Of a stretch of 35,861 nt of DNA, positions 1 through 7,508 are shown one piece after another. Numbering within the stretch: position 1 is the first letter of the stretch; each line of letters opens with the position of its first letter. Origin of the DNA: Clostridia bacterium (GTDB lineage: Bacteria; Bacillota; Clostridia; Oscillospirales; Acutalibacteraceae); NCBI GenBank assembly GCA_900755995.1, contig CAAEIM010000202.1, forward strand, positions 1-35,861, given 5' to 3'. Below the pieces are notes generated by a model. That model worked only from the letters and a program-made list of their open reading frames with translations. It was not told the DNA's origin and searched no databases. The translations under genes were made by a program, and so were the position numbers.

Positions 1-40
1 ACTGTTTTTCCGGGGAACCCTCGCCGGGGGTTCCCCGCTC
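1..40 (+). repeat. Truncated left copy of hairpin-rich dispersed repeat
   Basis: Positions 11-20 and 28-37 form a perfect 10-bp inverted repeat around a 7-nt loop. The preceding bases (ACTGTTTTTC) and this hairpin closely match the 3' end of the repeat near the right edge (35738-35775), in the same orientation. The copy is cut off by the window edge, so only its tail is visible. It could also act as a terminator for an upstream gene, but no clear T-run follows it. Confidence 0.7.
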
Positions 41-76
41 TATACATATTTATTTCAGGGGAATGAGGGAATTAAA

Positions 77-928
77 ATGGATACTAATAAAAGAGCTAAA
101 GTCCTGATACAGGCTATGCCATATATTCAGAAATACAGCGGCGCAACAATCGTTGTAAAGTACGGCGGCAACGCTATGGTAAACGAAAAACTGAAAAGCG
201 CAGTAATGAGCGACATTGTGCTTATGCGGCTTGTGGGCGTTAATGTTGTGCTGGTTCACGGCGGCGGCCCTGAAATAAATGCAATGCTTAAGGCTGTGGG
301 CAAGGAAAGCAAGTTTGAAAACGGTATGCGTGTTACCGATGAAGAAACCATTGATATTGTTCAGATGGTGCTTGCAGGCAAGGTGAACAAAAGCCTTGTT
401 CAGCTGTTGGAAAAACACGGCGGCAAGGCGCTCGGTTTATGCGGCCTTGACGGCAAAATGCTTATGGCTGAAAAGCTCATTTCAAACGCAGACCTCGGCT
501 ATGTGGGCGAAATCAAGGAGGTTAATCCCGAACCGCTCAAAACCGCTATGGACAACGGCTATATTCCGATTGTTGCAACAGTAGCCGGCGGCTATGACGG
601 CAACGTTTACAATGTAAACGCAGACATTGCGGCGGCTCACATTGCGGCAAAGGTCGGGGCTAAAAAGCTCATACTTATGACGGACATCAGAGGTCTTTTA
701 AGAGATGTAAATGACGAGGATTCGCTTATTTCCGTGGTAAATGTCAGTGAAGTGCCTATGCTCAAGCGAGAGGGCATTATCAAGGGCGGAATGATACCCA
801 AAATCGACTGCTGTGTAGAGGCGGTTAGAAGCGGCGTAAGCAGGGCGCACATAATTGACGGAAGAATCGAACATTCCATCCTCCTTGAGCTTTTCAGCGA
901 CGAGGGTATCGGCACAATGTTCTATTAA
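77..928 (+). CDS. argB: Acetylglutamate kinase (ArgB)
   Basis: Phosphorylates N-acetyl-L-glutamate with ATP, the second step of the acetylated arginine pathway, in the cytoplasm. The 283-aa product has the amino-acid-kinase signatures KYGGNA (residues 28-33) and HGGGPE (61-66) and a C-terminal GGMIPK segment. About 24 residues precede the first core strand. Such an N-terminal helix is known in the hexameric, arginine-inhibited class of this enzyme, so feedback inhibition by arginine is likely (inference). The start is fixed by GAGGGA at 66-71. It is the first arginine gene in the window. argC and argJ, often found before argB, would lie to the left and are not seen. No ARG box or leader could be recognised in the short upstream stretch. 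Confidence 0.96.
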   Translation: MDTNKRAKVLIQAMPYIQKYSGATIVVKYGGNAMVNEKLKSAVMSDIVLMRLVGVNVVLVHGGGPEINAMLKAVGKESKFENGMRVTDEETIDIVQMVLAGKVNKSLVQLLEKHGGKALGLCGLDGKMLMAEKLISNADLGYVGEIKEVNPEPLKTAMDNGYIPIVATVAGGYDGNVYNVNADIAAAHIAAKVGAKKLILMTDIRGLLRDVNDEDSLISVVNVSEVPMLKREGIIKGGMIPKIDCCVEAVRSGVSRAHIIDGRIEHSILLELFSDEGIGTMFY

Positions 929-971
929 TATAAATTTTGCCCGAACGGGCAGTAAGATAAGGAAACCGAAT

Positions 972-1403
972 ATGATAATCAGAGAAATGACTATAGCAGA
1001 CTACGATGAGATTTTTGCTCTCTGGCAAATCACCTCAAAAAGAGCCTTGTCAAAGGCGGACGAAAGGGCAAAGATTGAATCCTACTTAAAACGCAGTGAG
1101 GGTATGAGCAAGGTTGCCGTAATTGACGGCAAAATTGTTGCAACTGTGCTTGCAAGCCATGACGGCAGACGAGGATTTATCCATCATATGGCTGTTCTGC
1201 CCGAATACCGCAGACAGCGCATAGGACACAAGCTTGCAAAGAGCGCTATTGAGGCAATTAAAAATCAGGGAATTGACAAAACACACATCTTCTGCTATCA
1301 GAACAACGAAACCGGACAGAGCTTCTGGCAGGATTTCGGCTTTAAAAAGCGTGAGGACATATTTGTTTTTTCCTTTAATAATGAAGATATTGACAACGCA
1401 TAA
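972..1403 (+). CDS. GNAT-family N-acetyltransferase inside the arginine operon
   Basis: 143-aa single-domain GNAT protein that would transfer an acetyl group from acetyl-CoA to an amine. The acetyl-CoA binding stretch follows strand beta4 as HHMAVLPEYRRQRIGHKL (residues 71-88), the expected R/Q-x-x-G-x-G/A region with His in the last place. A typical C-terminal FWQDFGFKKR stretch also occurs. The chosen ATG follows AAGGAAA at 959-965. The open frame extends upstream into argB but has no better start. It lies 43 bp after argB and 15 bp before argD, so it should be co-transcribed. The substrate cannot be read from the sequence. A role in arginine metabolism, such as a helper N-acetylglutamate synthase, is only a positional guess; it is shorter than classical ArgA and lacks a kinase-like domain. 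Confidence 0.85.
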   Translation: MIIREMTIADYDEIFALWQITSKRALSKADERAKIESYLKRSEGMSKVAVIDGKIVATVLASHDGRRGFIHHMAVLPEYRRQRIGHKLAKSAIEAIKNQGIDKTHIFCYQNNETGQSFWQDFGFKKREDIFVFSFNNEDIDNA

Positions 1404-1418
1404 GGGGGAGAGGAATAA

Positions 1419-2588
1419 ATGAACACTAAGGAAAAGGACTCTCAGTATATAATGCATACCTATGGCAGATATAATGTTGCCTTAAAGAGCGGCAAGGGCG
1501 CCATAGCGTATGACGAGGACGGCAAAAAATATGTGGATGTAGCGTCAGGCATAGGCGTAAACAGCCTCGGCTGGTGTGAGGACGGCTGGGTAAAGGCTGT
1601 AAGCGAGCAGGCAAACACAATTCAGCATATGTCAAACTATTTTTACTGCCCTCAGGCAAGTAATCTGGCTGAAAAGCTCTGCACACTCACGGGCTTTTCA
1701 AAGGTATGCTTTGGCAACAGCGGCGCAGAGGCAAACGAGTGCGCCATTAAAACAGCCAGAAAATACAGCTTTGACAAATACGGTGCAGAGCGCTGCGAAA
1801 TAATCACGCTCAATAATTCCTTTCACGGAAGAACAGTAACCACGCTTTCTGCAACGGGACAGGATGTTTTCCACAACTACTTTTTCCCGTTCACACAGGG
1901 CTTTTCATATGTTGAGGCTAACGATATGGAGGCACTCAGAAATGCTGTGACAGACAAAACCTGTGCGGTTATGCTTGAGCTTATTCAGGGCGAGGGCGGC
2001 GTGAATATACTTGATAAGGACTATGTGCAAAATCTCGTAAAATTCTGCAATGAAAAGGATATTCTCGTAATTGTTGACGAGGTGCAGACGGGCGCAGGCA
2101 GAACAGGCAAGCTGTTTGCTTTTGAGAATTTTGGCATTAAACCCGACATCTTCACCGTGGCAAAGGGAATCGGCGGCGGACTCCCAATCGGACTTTGCGT
2201 TTGCGGAGAAAAGCTCAAGGACGTAATGTCGCCGTCAACTCACGGCACTACCTTCGGCGCAAACCCCGTAGTATGCGCAGGAGCAAACTACGTTATCGAC
2301 AAAATCTCAAAGCCTGAATTTTTGGCTGAGGTTGAACAAAAGGGCGCATATATGGAAGAAAGGCTCGTTAAAATGTCAGGTGTAGAGGCGGTTCGCCGTA
2401 TGGGACTTATGATAGGCATTGAGCTTTGCGAGGGCGACGCCCACGAAGTTGCCGCAAAATGCGTTGAAAACGGACTTATTATCATTACCGCAAAGTCGCT
2501 TTTGAGAATGTTGCCTCCGCTTAACATCACTAAAGAGGAGATTGACCTTGCGCTTGATATTCTTGAAAAAACATTAAAGGAGAATTAA
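1419..2588 (+). CDS. argD: Acetylornithine aminotransferase (ArgD)
   Basis: PLP-dependent class III aminotransferase of 389 aa, normal length for ArgD. It exchanges the amino group between glutamate and N-acetylglutamate 5-semialdehyde to give N-acetylornithine. Visible signatures are NSGAEANE (100-107, phosphate binding), SFHGRT (134-139), the VDEVQTG segment (219-225, Asp220 contacting the cofactor ring nitrogen) and the Schiff-base lysine in TVAKGIGGG (Lys249). The gene sits between the GNAT gene and argF; the gap to argF is only 3 bp, indicating translational coupling. Related 4-aminobutyrate or ornithine aminotransferases share the fold, but the operon context settles the assignment. Confidence 0.95.
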   Translation: MNTKEKDSQYIMHTYGRYNVALKSGKGAIAYDEDGKKYVDVASGIGVNSLGWCEDGWVKAVSEQANTIQHMSNYFYCPQASNLAEKLCTLTGFSKVCFGNSGAEANECAIKTARKYSFDKYGAERCEIITLNNSFHGRTVTTLSATGQDVFHNYFFPFTQGFSYVEANDMEALRNAVTDKTCAVMLELIQGEGGVNILDKDYVQNLVKFCNEKDILVIVDEVQTGAGRTGKLFAFENFGIKPDIFTVAKGIGGGLPIGLCVCGEKLKDVMSPSTHGTTFGANPVVCAGANYVIDKISKPEFLAEVEQKGAYMEERLVKMSGVEAVRRMGLMIGIELCEGDAHEVAAKCVENGLIIITAKSLLRMLPPLNITKEEIDLALDILEKTLKEN

Positions 2589-2591
2589 AAA

Positions 2592-3518
2592 ATGAAGCAT
2601 TTACTTAAACTTGAGGACTGGTCAACAGAAGAAATTATAAATACCTTAAATCTTGCCGACCAGCTAAAATATGAGCAGAAGCACGGTATTGAGCATAAAA
2701 TTCTCGCCGGAAAAACACTCGGTATGATTTTTGAAAAATCAAGCACAAGAACCAGAGTTTCATTTGAAGTTGGTATGACCCAGCTCGGCGGCTATCCGCT
2801 TTTCCTCTCGTCCAACGATTTGCAGATTGGCAGAGGCGAGCCTGTTGAGGATACCGCAAGGGTGCTCTCCCGCTTTCTTGACGGCATTATGATAAGAACC
2901 TTTGAGCAGTCGGAGGTAGAAGCTCTGGCTCAGTACGGTTCAATTCCGATAATTAACGGTCTTACCGACTACTGCCACCCCTGTCAGGTGCTTGCCGACC
3001 TTATGACTATCCGTGAGTTCAAGGGAAAGCTCGAGGGACTTAAAATGTGCTTTATCGGTGACGGCAACAATATGATGAATTCGCTTATCGTGGGTGCACT
3101 CAGCACGGGAATGTCTTTCTCGGCTGCCTGTCCAAAGGGCTATATGCCGCCTGAGCATATTATTGAGTTCGGCAAAAAATACGGCAAGTCGGGCTTTGAG
3201 ATTGTTGAGGACCCAATGGAGGCTGCAAAGAATGCCGATGTTGTTTACACAGATGTGTGGGCTTCTATGGGACAGGAAGAAGAAAAGAAGATTCGTGAGG
3301 CTGCATTTGCAGGCTATCAGGTGAATAAAGAGCTTATGTCCGTAACAAATCCGGAGTGTATGGTGCTTCATTGTTTGCCTGCACACAGGGGCGAAGAAAT
3401 TACAGCAGATGTTTTTGAAGAACACGCAAACGAGATTTTTGAAGAGGCTGAAAACCGCCTTCATGCTCAGAAAGCCGTACTTGTTGAGTGTATGGCTGAT
3501 AAAAAAATTCGTGAATAA
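2592..3518 (+). CDS. argF: Ornithine carbamoyltransferase (ArgF)
   Basis: 308-aa enzyme that condenses ornithine with carbamoyl phosphate to citrulline. The family signatures are all present: KSSTRTRVSFE for carbamoyl phosphate (49-59), HPCQ (129-132), a DVWASMGQEEE loop and HCLPAHRGEE, whose cysteine binds ornithine. AAGGAG at 2577-2582 precedes the ATG. This is the last gene of the arginine cluster; argG and argH are not in the window. No strong hairpin follows. Only a weak A+T-rich inverted repeat (CAAATT/AATTTG, about 3565-3582) precedes the next promoter, so some readthrough into the sortase locus is possible. Confidence 0.97.
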   Translation: MKHLLKLEDWSTEEIINTLNLADQLKYEQKHGIEHKILAGKTLGMIFEKSSTRTRVSFEVGMTQLGGYPLFLSSNDLQIGRGEPVEDTARVLSRFLDGIMIRTFEQSEVEALAQYGSIPIINGLTDYCHPCQVLADLMTIREFKGKLEGLKMCFIGDGNNMMNSLIVGALSTGMSFSAACPKGYMPPEHIIEFGKKYGKSGFEIVEDPMEAAKNADVVYTDVWASMGQEEEKKIREAAFAGYQVNKELMSVTNPECMVLHCLPAHRGEEITADVFEEHANEIFEEAENRLHAQKAVLVECMADKKIRE

Positions 3519-3592
3519 TTTCTAATTTTGAAATAAAGAATTTTATTATATCGAAAATGATTCACAAATTGATAAAAATTTGATATTTTGTA

Positions 3593-3621
3593 TTTACTAA
3601 GTCAAATATTTGTGATATAAT
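3593..3621 (+). promoter_or_regulatory. Extended -10 sigma-A promoter of the sortase locus
   Basis: TTTACT at 3593-3598 and a perfect TATAAT at 3616-3621 are separated by 17 bp, with TG one base upstream of the -10 (3613-3614). Transcription would begin near 3628, leaving an untranslated leader of about 95 nt before the ATG at 3724. I see no stable riboswitch-like fold in that A+T-rich leader. Confidence 0.75.
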
Positions 3622-3723
3622 TAAAAAATGTAGGAAGATGTATAATTTTGCGCATAATTTTTAACGAAATTAAAACATCGTGTACGGTTATTCTATAATA
3701 AAATAGAAAAGGTGGAGATAACA

Positions 3724-4320
3724 ATGAAGAAGTTATCAGCAATCATCGCAGCTTCAGCAATTGTTGCTATGGCAAGCGTTCCTTCTTTTGCAGCAGGTAT
3801 TAATAGTGCTGAGCAGTCAGTACTTGATAAGCTTTCAGCTGTAAATTCAAGCTATAACGGCGGTTTTATCACAAATGCCAATGAAATGCTCAATCAGGCT
3901 GAAAATTATTTCAACACTATTGATTTGACTGATGCAGAGTCACAGGAAATCATTTCATACATTGATGACGGTGAGGCTTACATCAAGTCAGTTGGCGCTA
4001 AGACAGTAAACGACCTTACTGCTGCTCAGAAGCAGGAGCTTTTCGGCTACGGCCAGAAGGCTGCAGGTGTTATCGGTGTAACTGTTTCTTATAACAAGGC
4101 AGACAAGACAGTTTCTGCAAAAGATAAGAACGGCAATGCTATTGTAAGCACAAAGGTTGACACTGACTCAAAGGGCAATGTAACTACTTCAAGCAACGCT
4201 ATTGCAACAACAGGTGCAAATGTAAACACAGTTGCAGCTTTTGCAGTTGCAGGTTCGGCAATTGCAGTTGCAGCAGGCGCTACAGTAGTTCTTGCTGTAA
4301 AGAAAAAAGAAAGAGCTTGA
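3724..4320 (+). CDS. Small secreted protein with a non-canonical sortase sorting signal
   Basis: 198-aa exported protein with no recognised enzymatic domain. Residues 1-23 form a classical signal peptide (MKK, hydrophobic core, SFA before the likely cleavage site). The mature part (about 24-155) is Ala/Asn/Asp-rich with a helical first half and lysine-rich strand-like segments. The C-terminus is a sorting signal in miniature: IATTG at 160-164, a hydrophobic stretch of about 22 residues (171-192), then KKKERA. IATTG differs from LPXTG but resembles the LAXTG signal known for class E sortases. The sortase gene starts 7 bp downstream, so this is probably its dedicated substrate (inference). Start chosen at 3724 because AAAGGTGGAG lies just upstream; an in-frame GTG at 3712 overlaps that site. 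Confidence 0.82.
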   Translation: MKKLSAIIAASAIVAMASVPSFAAGINSAEQSVLDKLSAVNSSYNGGFITNANEMLNQAENYFNTIDLTDAESQEIISYIDDGEAYIKSVGAKTVNDLTAAQKQELFGYGQKAAGVIGVTVSYNKADKTVSAKDKNGNAIVSTKVDTDSKGNVTTSSNAIATTGANVNTVAAFAVAGSAIAVAAGATVVLAVKKKERA

Positions 4321-4326
4321 TTAACA

Positions 4327-5052
4327 ATGTCTGGTATGAATAATAGCAGACGCAGGCACACAAAAATTAGCGGGAAGAGTTTTATTATTTTTCCCGCAAT
4401 CTTTTTTGTGATAATCTATTTGCTGATTTACCTCGCTCTTACCCCTTATTTGTCTTTGATATCAGCAGCGGCAATGATGTTCTCCGATGAACCTATAGAT
4501 TATTCCGCTGAATACAACAGTATATTTGTGCCTGTGCCAACAGAACCGCAGCAAGATAATAACACACAGTCAGAGCCGACAAACAAGACAATTCCAATCA
4601 GCGAAATTCAATATCCCAAAACCGGCGAACAGTTCGGAGAGTTGGTAATTGAGGATTGCTCCATTGACAATAAGCTGTTTTTTGGTGACGGAAATATTGC
4701 GCTCCGCAACGGCGTGGGAGTATATAACGGCAGCTTTATTCCCGGCTACGGAAAAACTATACTTGTAGCAGGGCATAATAATACCTACTTTAACGGATTG
4801 AAAAACGCAGAAGTAGGACAGACAGTCACCATAAGAACAAGCTACGGCAATTATACCTATGAGATTACAGATATGGCTGTAAAAAACGCAGATGATACCT
4901 CGGCATATGACCTTTCGGCTGATTACGAAAATCTCATTATGTACACCTGTTATCCTTTTGATGAAATCGGACTTACCGATAAAAGATATTTTGTATATGC
5001 AAAGTATGTGTCCGGTCCTCAAATCGACAAAACGGCAGGGGAGGGTGAATAA
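4327..5052 (+). CDS. Class D/E-like sortase
   Basis: 241-aa membrane-anchored cysteine transpeptidase that would cut the sorting signal and attach the protein to a cell-wall amine. Residues 18-38 are an N-terminal membrane anchor, followed by a Pro/Thr/Asn-rich linker (about 66-92) and the sortase beta-barrel. The catalytic triad is visible as His150 (VAGHNNT), Cys208 (MYTCYPF) and Arg220 (DKRYFVYA). The TCYPF motif and single N-terminal helix fit class D/E rather than the larger class B enzymes; exact class is uncertain. The ATG is 7 bp after the substrate gene and has only a weak upstream AAAGAG, so it may depend on translational coupling. An in-frame ATG at 4336 is an alternative start. 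Confidence 0.9.
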   Translation: MSGMNNSRRRHTKISGKSFIIFPAIFFVIIYLLIYLALTPYLSLISAAAMMFSDEPIDYSAEYNSIFVPVPTEPQQDNNTQSEPTNKTIPISEIQYPKTGEQFGELVIEDCSIDNKLFFGDGNIALRNGVGVYNGSFIPGYGKTILVAGHNNTYFNGLKNAEVGQTVTIRTSYGNYTYEITDMAVKNADDTSAYDLSADYENLIMYTCYPFDEIGLTDKRYFVYAKYVSGPQIDKTAGEGE

Positions 5053-5054
5053 AT

Positions 5055-5903
5055 ATGTCGGGCAGAAAACATAAAAGTAAATTAAAAAAAGTTGTATATA
5101 CATTGCTTTCATTTGTTCTGGCTGTGCTGCTCACAGTGCTTGCCGCAGCAAGTGCTTTGCAGTTTACCCTGCTTAGCGAAAGCTTTTTAATTAATAATAT
5201 AGAATCCACCAATTATGTGAGAGAAAAAAAGGCTGAAATTGCAACATCTCTCACCGACCTCGGTTATGCAACAGGTCTTGAAGAAGAATTTTTTGAGGAT
5301 TTGCTTGACGAGGTAATGATTCACGATGATATGACAGAATATATTCATAACTACTATACCGGCGAGGGAAGTGTTGTTGATAAAACTGCTTTTATTCAGA
5401 CTTTTAACACAGCGCTTGATGAATATATTAAAAAGAAGAATATAGATCCAAATACTGTTTCAGCAGACAGTCGAAATTACCTTATAGACAGGGCTGCAAA
5501 CATTTATAAGGAATCACTTGAGATACCGTTTTTTAATAAGTTTGCAGGAAAATTTCAGAATTTAAAGACAATAGTTCCTTTTGTGATTATTGTCTGTCTT
5601 TTGCTGTCGGCATTATTATGTGCGATATTCGTGCTTTCCACAAGGTGGAAGCACAGAGCGGCAAAATATATTTGCTATGCAACCTCAACAGCATTTTTGA
5701 CAACAGCTGTGATGCCGCTGATTTTATTTCTTTCACGAAAAGCAGAAACATTCAATTCAGCCTCTAGAGCAACCTATAAGCTGTTTGTTTCCTGTGCAAA
5801 CAATATGCTTATCTGCATACTCGCTTGTTCGGTATTTTTCCTGCTGGCGTCTATAGCACTGTATATTGCCTACAGAAAGCTGTACAATGAAGTTACAGAC
5901 TGA
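5055..5903 (+). CDS. Four-helix membrane protein of unknown function, third gene of the sortase locus
   Basis: 282-aa protein that I do not recognise. Predicted membrane segments are about 13-37, 172-195, 205-227 and 249-272. A 130-residue hydrophilic, acidic region (about 40-168) between the first two helices would face outside if the lysine-rich N-terminus is cytoplasmic. That region is mostly helical by composition and has no cysteine. The gene begins 2 bp after the sortase stop with a strong GGGGAGGGTGA ribosome site inside the sortase 3' end, so the two are surely co-translated. By position it could assist the sortase, hold or present the substrate, or sense surface display; none of this is proven. 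Terminators follow at about 6011 and 6108. Confidence 0.85.
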   Translation: MSGRKHKSKLKKVVYTLLSFVLAVLLTVLAAASALQFTLLSESFLINNIESTNYVREKKAEIATSLTDLGYATGLEEEFFEDLLDEVMIHDDMTEYIHNYYTGEGSVVDKTAFIQTFNTALDEYIKKKNIDPNTVSADSRNYLIDRAANIYKESLEIPFFNKFAGKFQNLKTIVPFVIIVCLLLSALLCAIFVLSTRWKHRAAKYICYATSTAFLTTAVMPLILFLSRKAETFNSASRATYKLFVSCANNMLICILACSVFFLLASIALYIAYRKLYNEVTD

Positions 5904-5974
5904 TTTTGATACAAAGCTTTAAGCATTAATCACAGCAATGTAGATATAACGTAAATAAGCAAAACAAGAAAATA

Positions 5975-6011
5975 CAAAATAATGTCCCTGTGGTTTCCAT
6001 ATTTTGTTTTT
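5975..6011 (+). terminator. Possible weak terminator after the sortase locus
   Basis: CAAAATA (5975-5981) pairs with TATTTTG (6000-6006) across an 18-nt loop, followed by five T residues. The stem is A+T-rich and the loop long, so it is much weaker than the hairpin at 6070. Confidence 0.35.
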
Positions 6012-6069
6012 CGCTAAGTTAGTAAAATTTGCAGAACAAGCATTTTATGATAACTGAGGGAAACACACT

Positions 6070-6108
6070 ACAGCGGATAATTATAATTATCCGCTGTTGT
6101 CTTTTTTT
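6070..6108 (+). terminator. Strong intrinsic terminator closing the sortase locus
   Basis: A perfect 28-nt palindrome (6070-6097; arms begin ACAGCGGATAAT) is followed within 4 nt by seven T residues (6102-6108). Confidence 0.9.
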
Positions 6109-6223
6109 GAGCACAAATTAATACTGTACATAAATTTAGATTATAATTTGCAAAATTGAGCAAATATGCACAATTTACAATCATTAAATACACAAGATGA
6201 CTGCATATAAAAGGAGAATAATA

Positions 6224-7480
6224 ATGAAAAATATTGGTTTTTTAAAGATAACAGTGGCAGGAACAGGCTATGTGGGGTTGTCACTTGCTGTTTTGCTCGC
6301 TCAGCATCATAAGGTTACTGCAACCGATATTGTTCAAAGTAAGGTTGATCTTATCAATCAAAAAAAATCTCCGATTCAGGATGATTATATAGAAAAATAC
6401 CTTGTAGAAAAAGATTTGGATCTGACGGCTACCGTTGATCCTGAGGAGGCATACACAGACGCTGACTTTGTAATTATAGCTGCACCTACAAACTACGATG
6501 CGGCAACTCAGCATTTTGATACTTCTGCTGTAGAGTCAGTGATTAATTCGGTTATGAAGTATGCGCCAAATGCAATTATGGTAATCAAATCTACAATTCC
6601 GGTTGGCTATACAAATGCAATCCGTGAAAAGACCGGCAGTAAAAACATCATATTCAGTCCTGAGTTTTTAAGAGAATCAAAGGCTCTGTATGACAATCTG
6701 TACCCGAGCAGAATAATTGTGGGCACAGATATGAACGATGAGCACCTGCTTGAGGCAGCCCATACCTTTGCCGCACTTTTACAGGAGGGCGCAATAAAAG
6801 AAAATGTGGATACATTATTTATGGGATTTACCGAGGCTGAGGCGGTTAAGCTCTTTGCCAATACTTATCTTGCCCTGAGAGTTTCGTACTTCAATGAACT
6901 TGATACTTATGCAGAGATGAAGGGCTTGAACACCAAACAGATTATTGAAGGTGTTTGCCTTGACCCCCGTATCGGTACGCATTACAACAACCCAAGCTTC
7001 GGCTACGGCGGCTATTGCCTGCCAAAGGATACAAAGCAGCTTTTGGCAAATTATGCAGATGTGCCCGAAAATCTTATTCAAGCTATTGTTGAGAGCAACA
7101 GAACCAGAAAAGACTTCGTTGCAGACCGTGTGCTTAAAAAGGCAGGATATTACGACTACTGCAACCACAGCGATTATAAAGCCGATGAGGAAAAAATCTG
7201 CACAGTCGGTGTTTATCGTCTGACTATGAAGAGCAATTCCGACAACTTCCGCCAGAGCAGTATTCAGGGAGTTATGAAGCGTATTAAGGCAAAGGGTGCA
7301 GTTGTGGTTATTTATGAGCCAACGCTTGAGAACGGCAGCACATTCTTTGGAAGCACAGTCGTTAATGACTTGGAGAAGTTTAAAGAGATGAGCAACGCTA
7401 TCATTGCAAACAGATATGACAGCTGCTTGGATGATGTGAAGGATAAGGTTTATACGAGGGATATATTCCAAAGAGATTGA
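6224..7480 (+). CDS. ugd: UDP-glucose 6-dehydrogenase
   Basis: 418-aa nucleotide-sugar dehydrogenase that oxidises UDP-glucose to UDP-glucuronate with two NAD+, supplying an acidic sugar for the polymer made by this locus. The N-terminal NAD fold shows GTGYVG (13-18). The catalytic cysteine is Cys265 in [10 protein letters not shown], followed by the lysine-aspartate pair of the family. The shorter form (about 390-420 aa) is typical of bacterial UGD. UDP-ManNAc dehydrogenase is related, but the FGGxCLPKD-type motif and length favour UGD. Start chosen at 6224 after AAGGAG; an in-frame ATG at 6197 lacks such a site. It is the first gene of the exopolysaccharide cluster, 28 bp before glf. Confidence 0.88.
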   Translation: MKNIGFLKITVAGTGYVGLSLAVLLAQHHKVTATDIVQSKVDLINQKKSPIQDDYIEKYLVEKDLDLTATVDPEEAYTDADFVIIAAPTNYDAATQHFDTSAVESVINSVMKYAPNAIMVIKSTIPVGYTNAIREKTGSKNIIFSPEFLRESKALYDNLYPSRIIVGTDMNDEHLLEAAHTFAALLQEGAIKENVDTLFMGFTEAEAVKLFANTYLALRVSYFNELDTYAEMKGLNTKQIIEGVCLDPRIGTHYNNPSFGYGGYCLPKDTKQLLANYADVPENLIQAIVESNRTRKDFVADRVLKKAGYYDYCNHSDYKADEEKICTVGVYRLTMKSNSDNFRQSSIQGVMKRIKAKGAVVVIYEPTLENGSTFFGSTVVNDLEKFKEMSNAIIANRYDSCLDDVKDKVYTRDIFQRD

Positions 7481-7508
7481 GTAAGTACAAAGAGGGAGTA
7501 AAATATAA

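Larger units (their letters stand above)
5904..6223 (+). other. 320-bp intergenic region between sortase and exopolysaccharide loci
   Basis: No gene is visible. It contains a weak hairpin (5975-6011), a strong terminator (6070-6108) and an A+T-rich stretch before ugd. A TATAAT at 6142-6147 may be the -10 box for the exopolysaccharide locus, but the sequence 17 bp upstream (TAATAC) is a poor -35 box, so the promoter is uncertain. AAGGAG at 6211-6216 is the ugd ribosome site. Confidence 0.5.

Noticed and set aside
2940..3464. 174-aa minus-strand open frame opposite argF
   Set aside because: Antisense shadow of a certain gene; Cys/His-rich composition is typical of the reverse frame.
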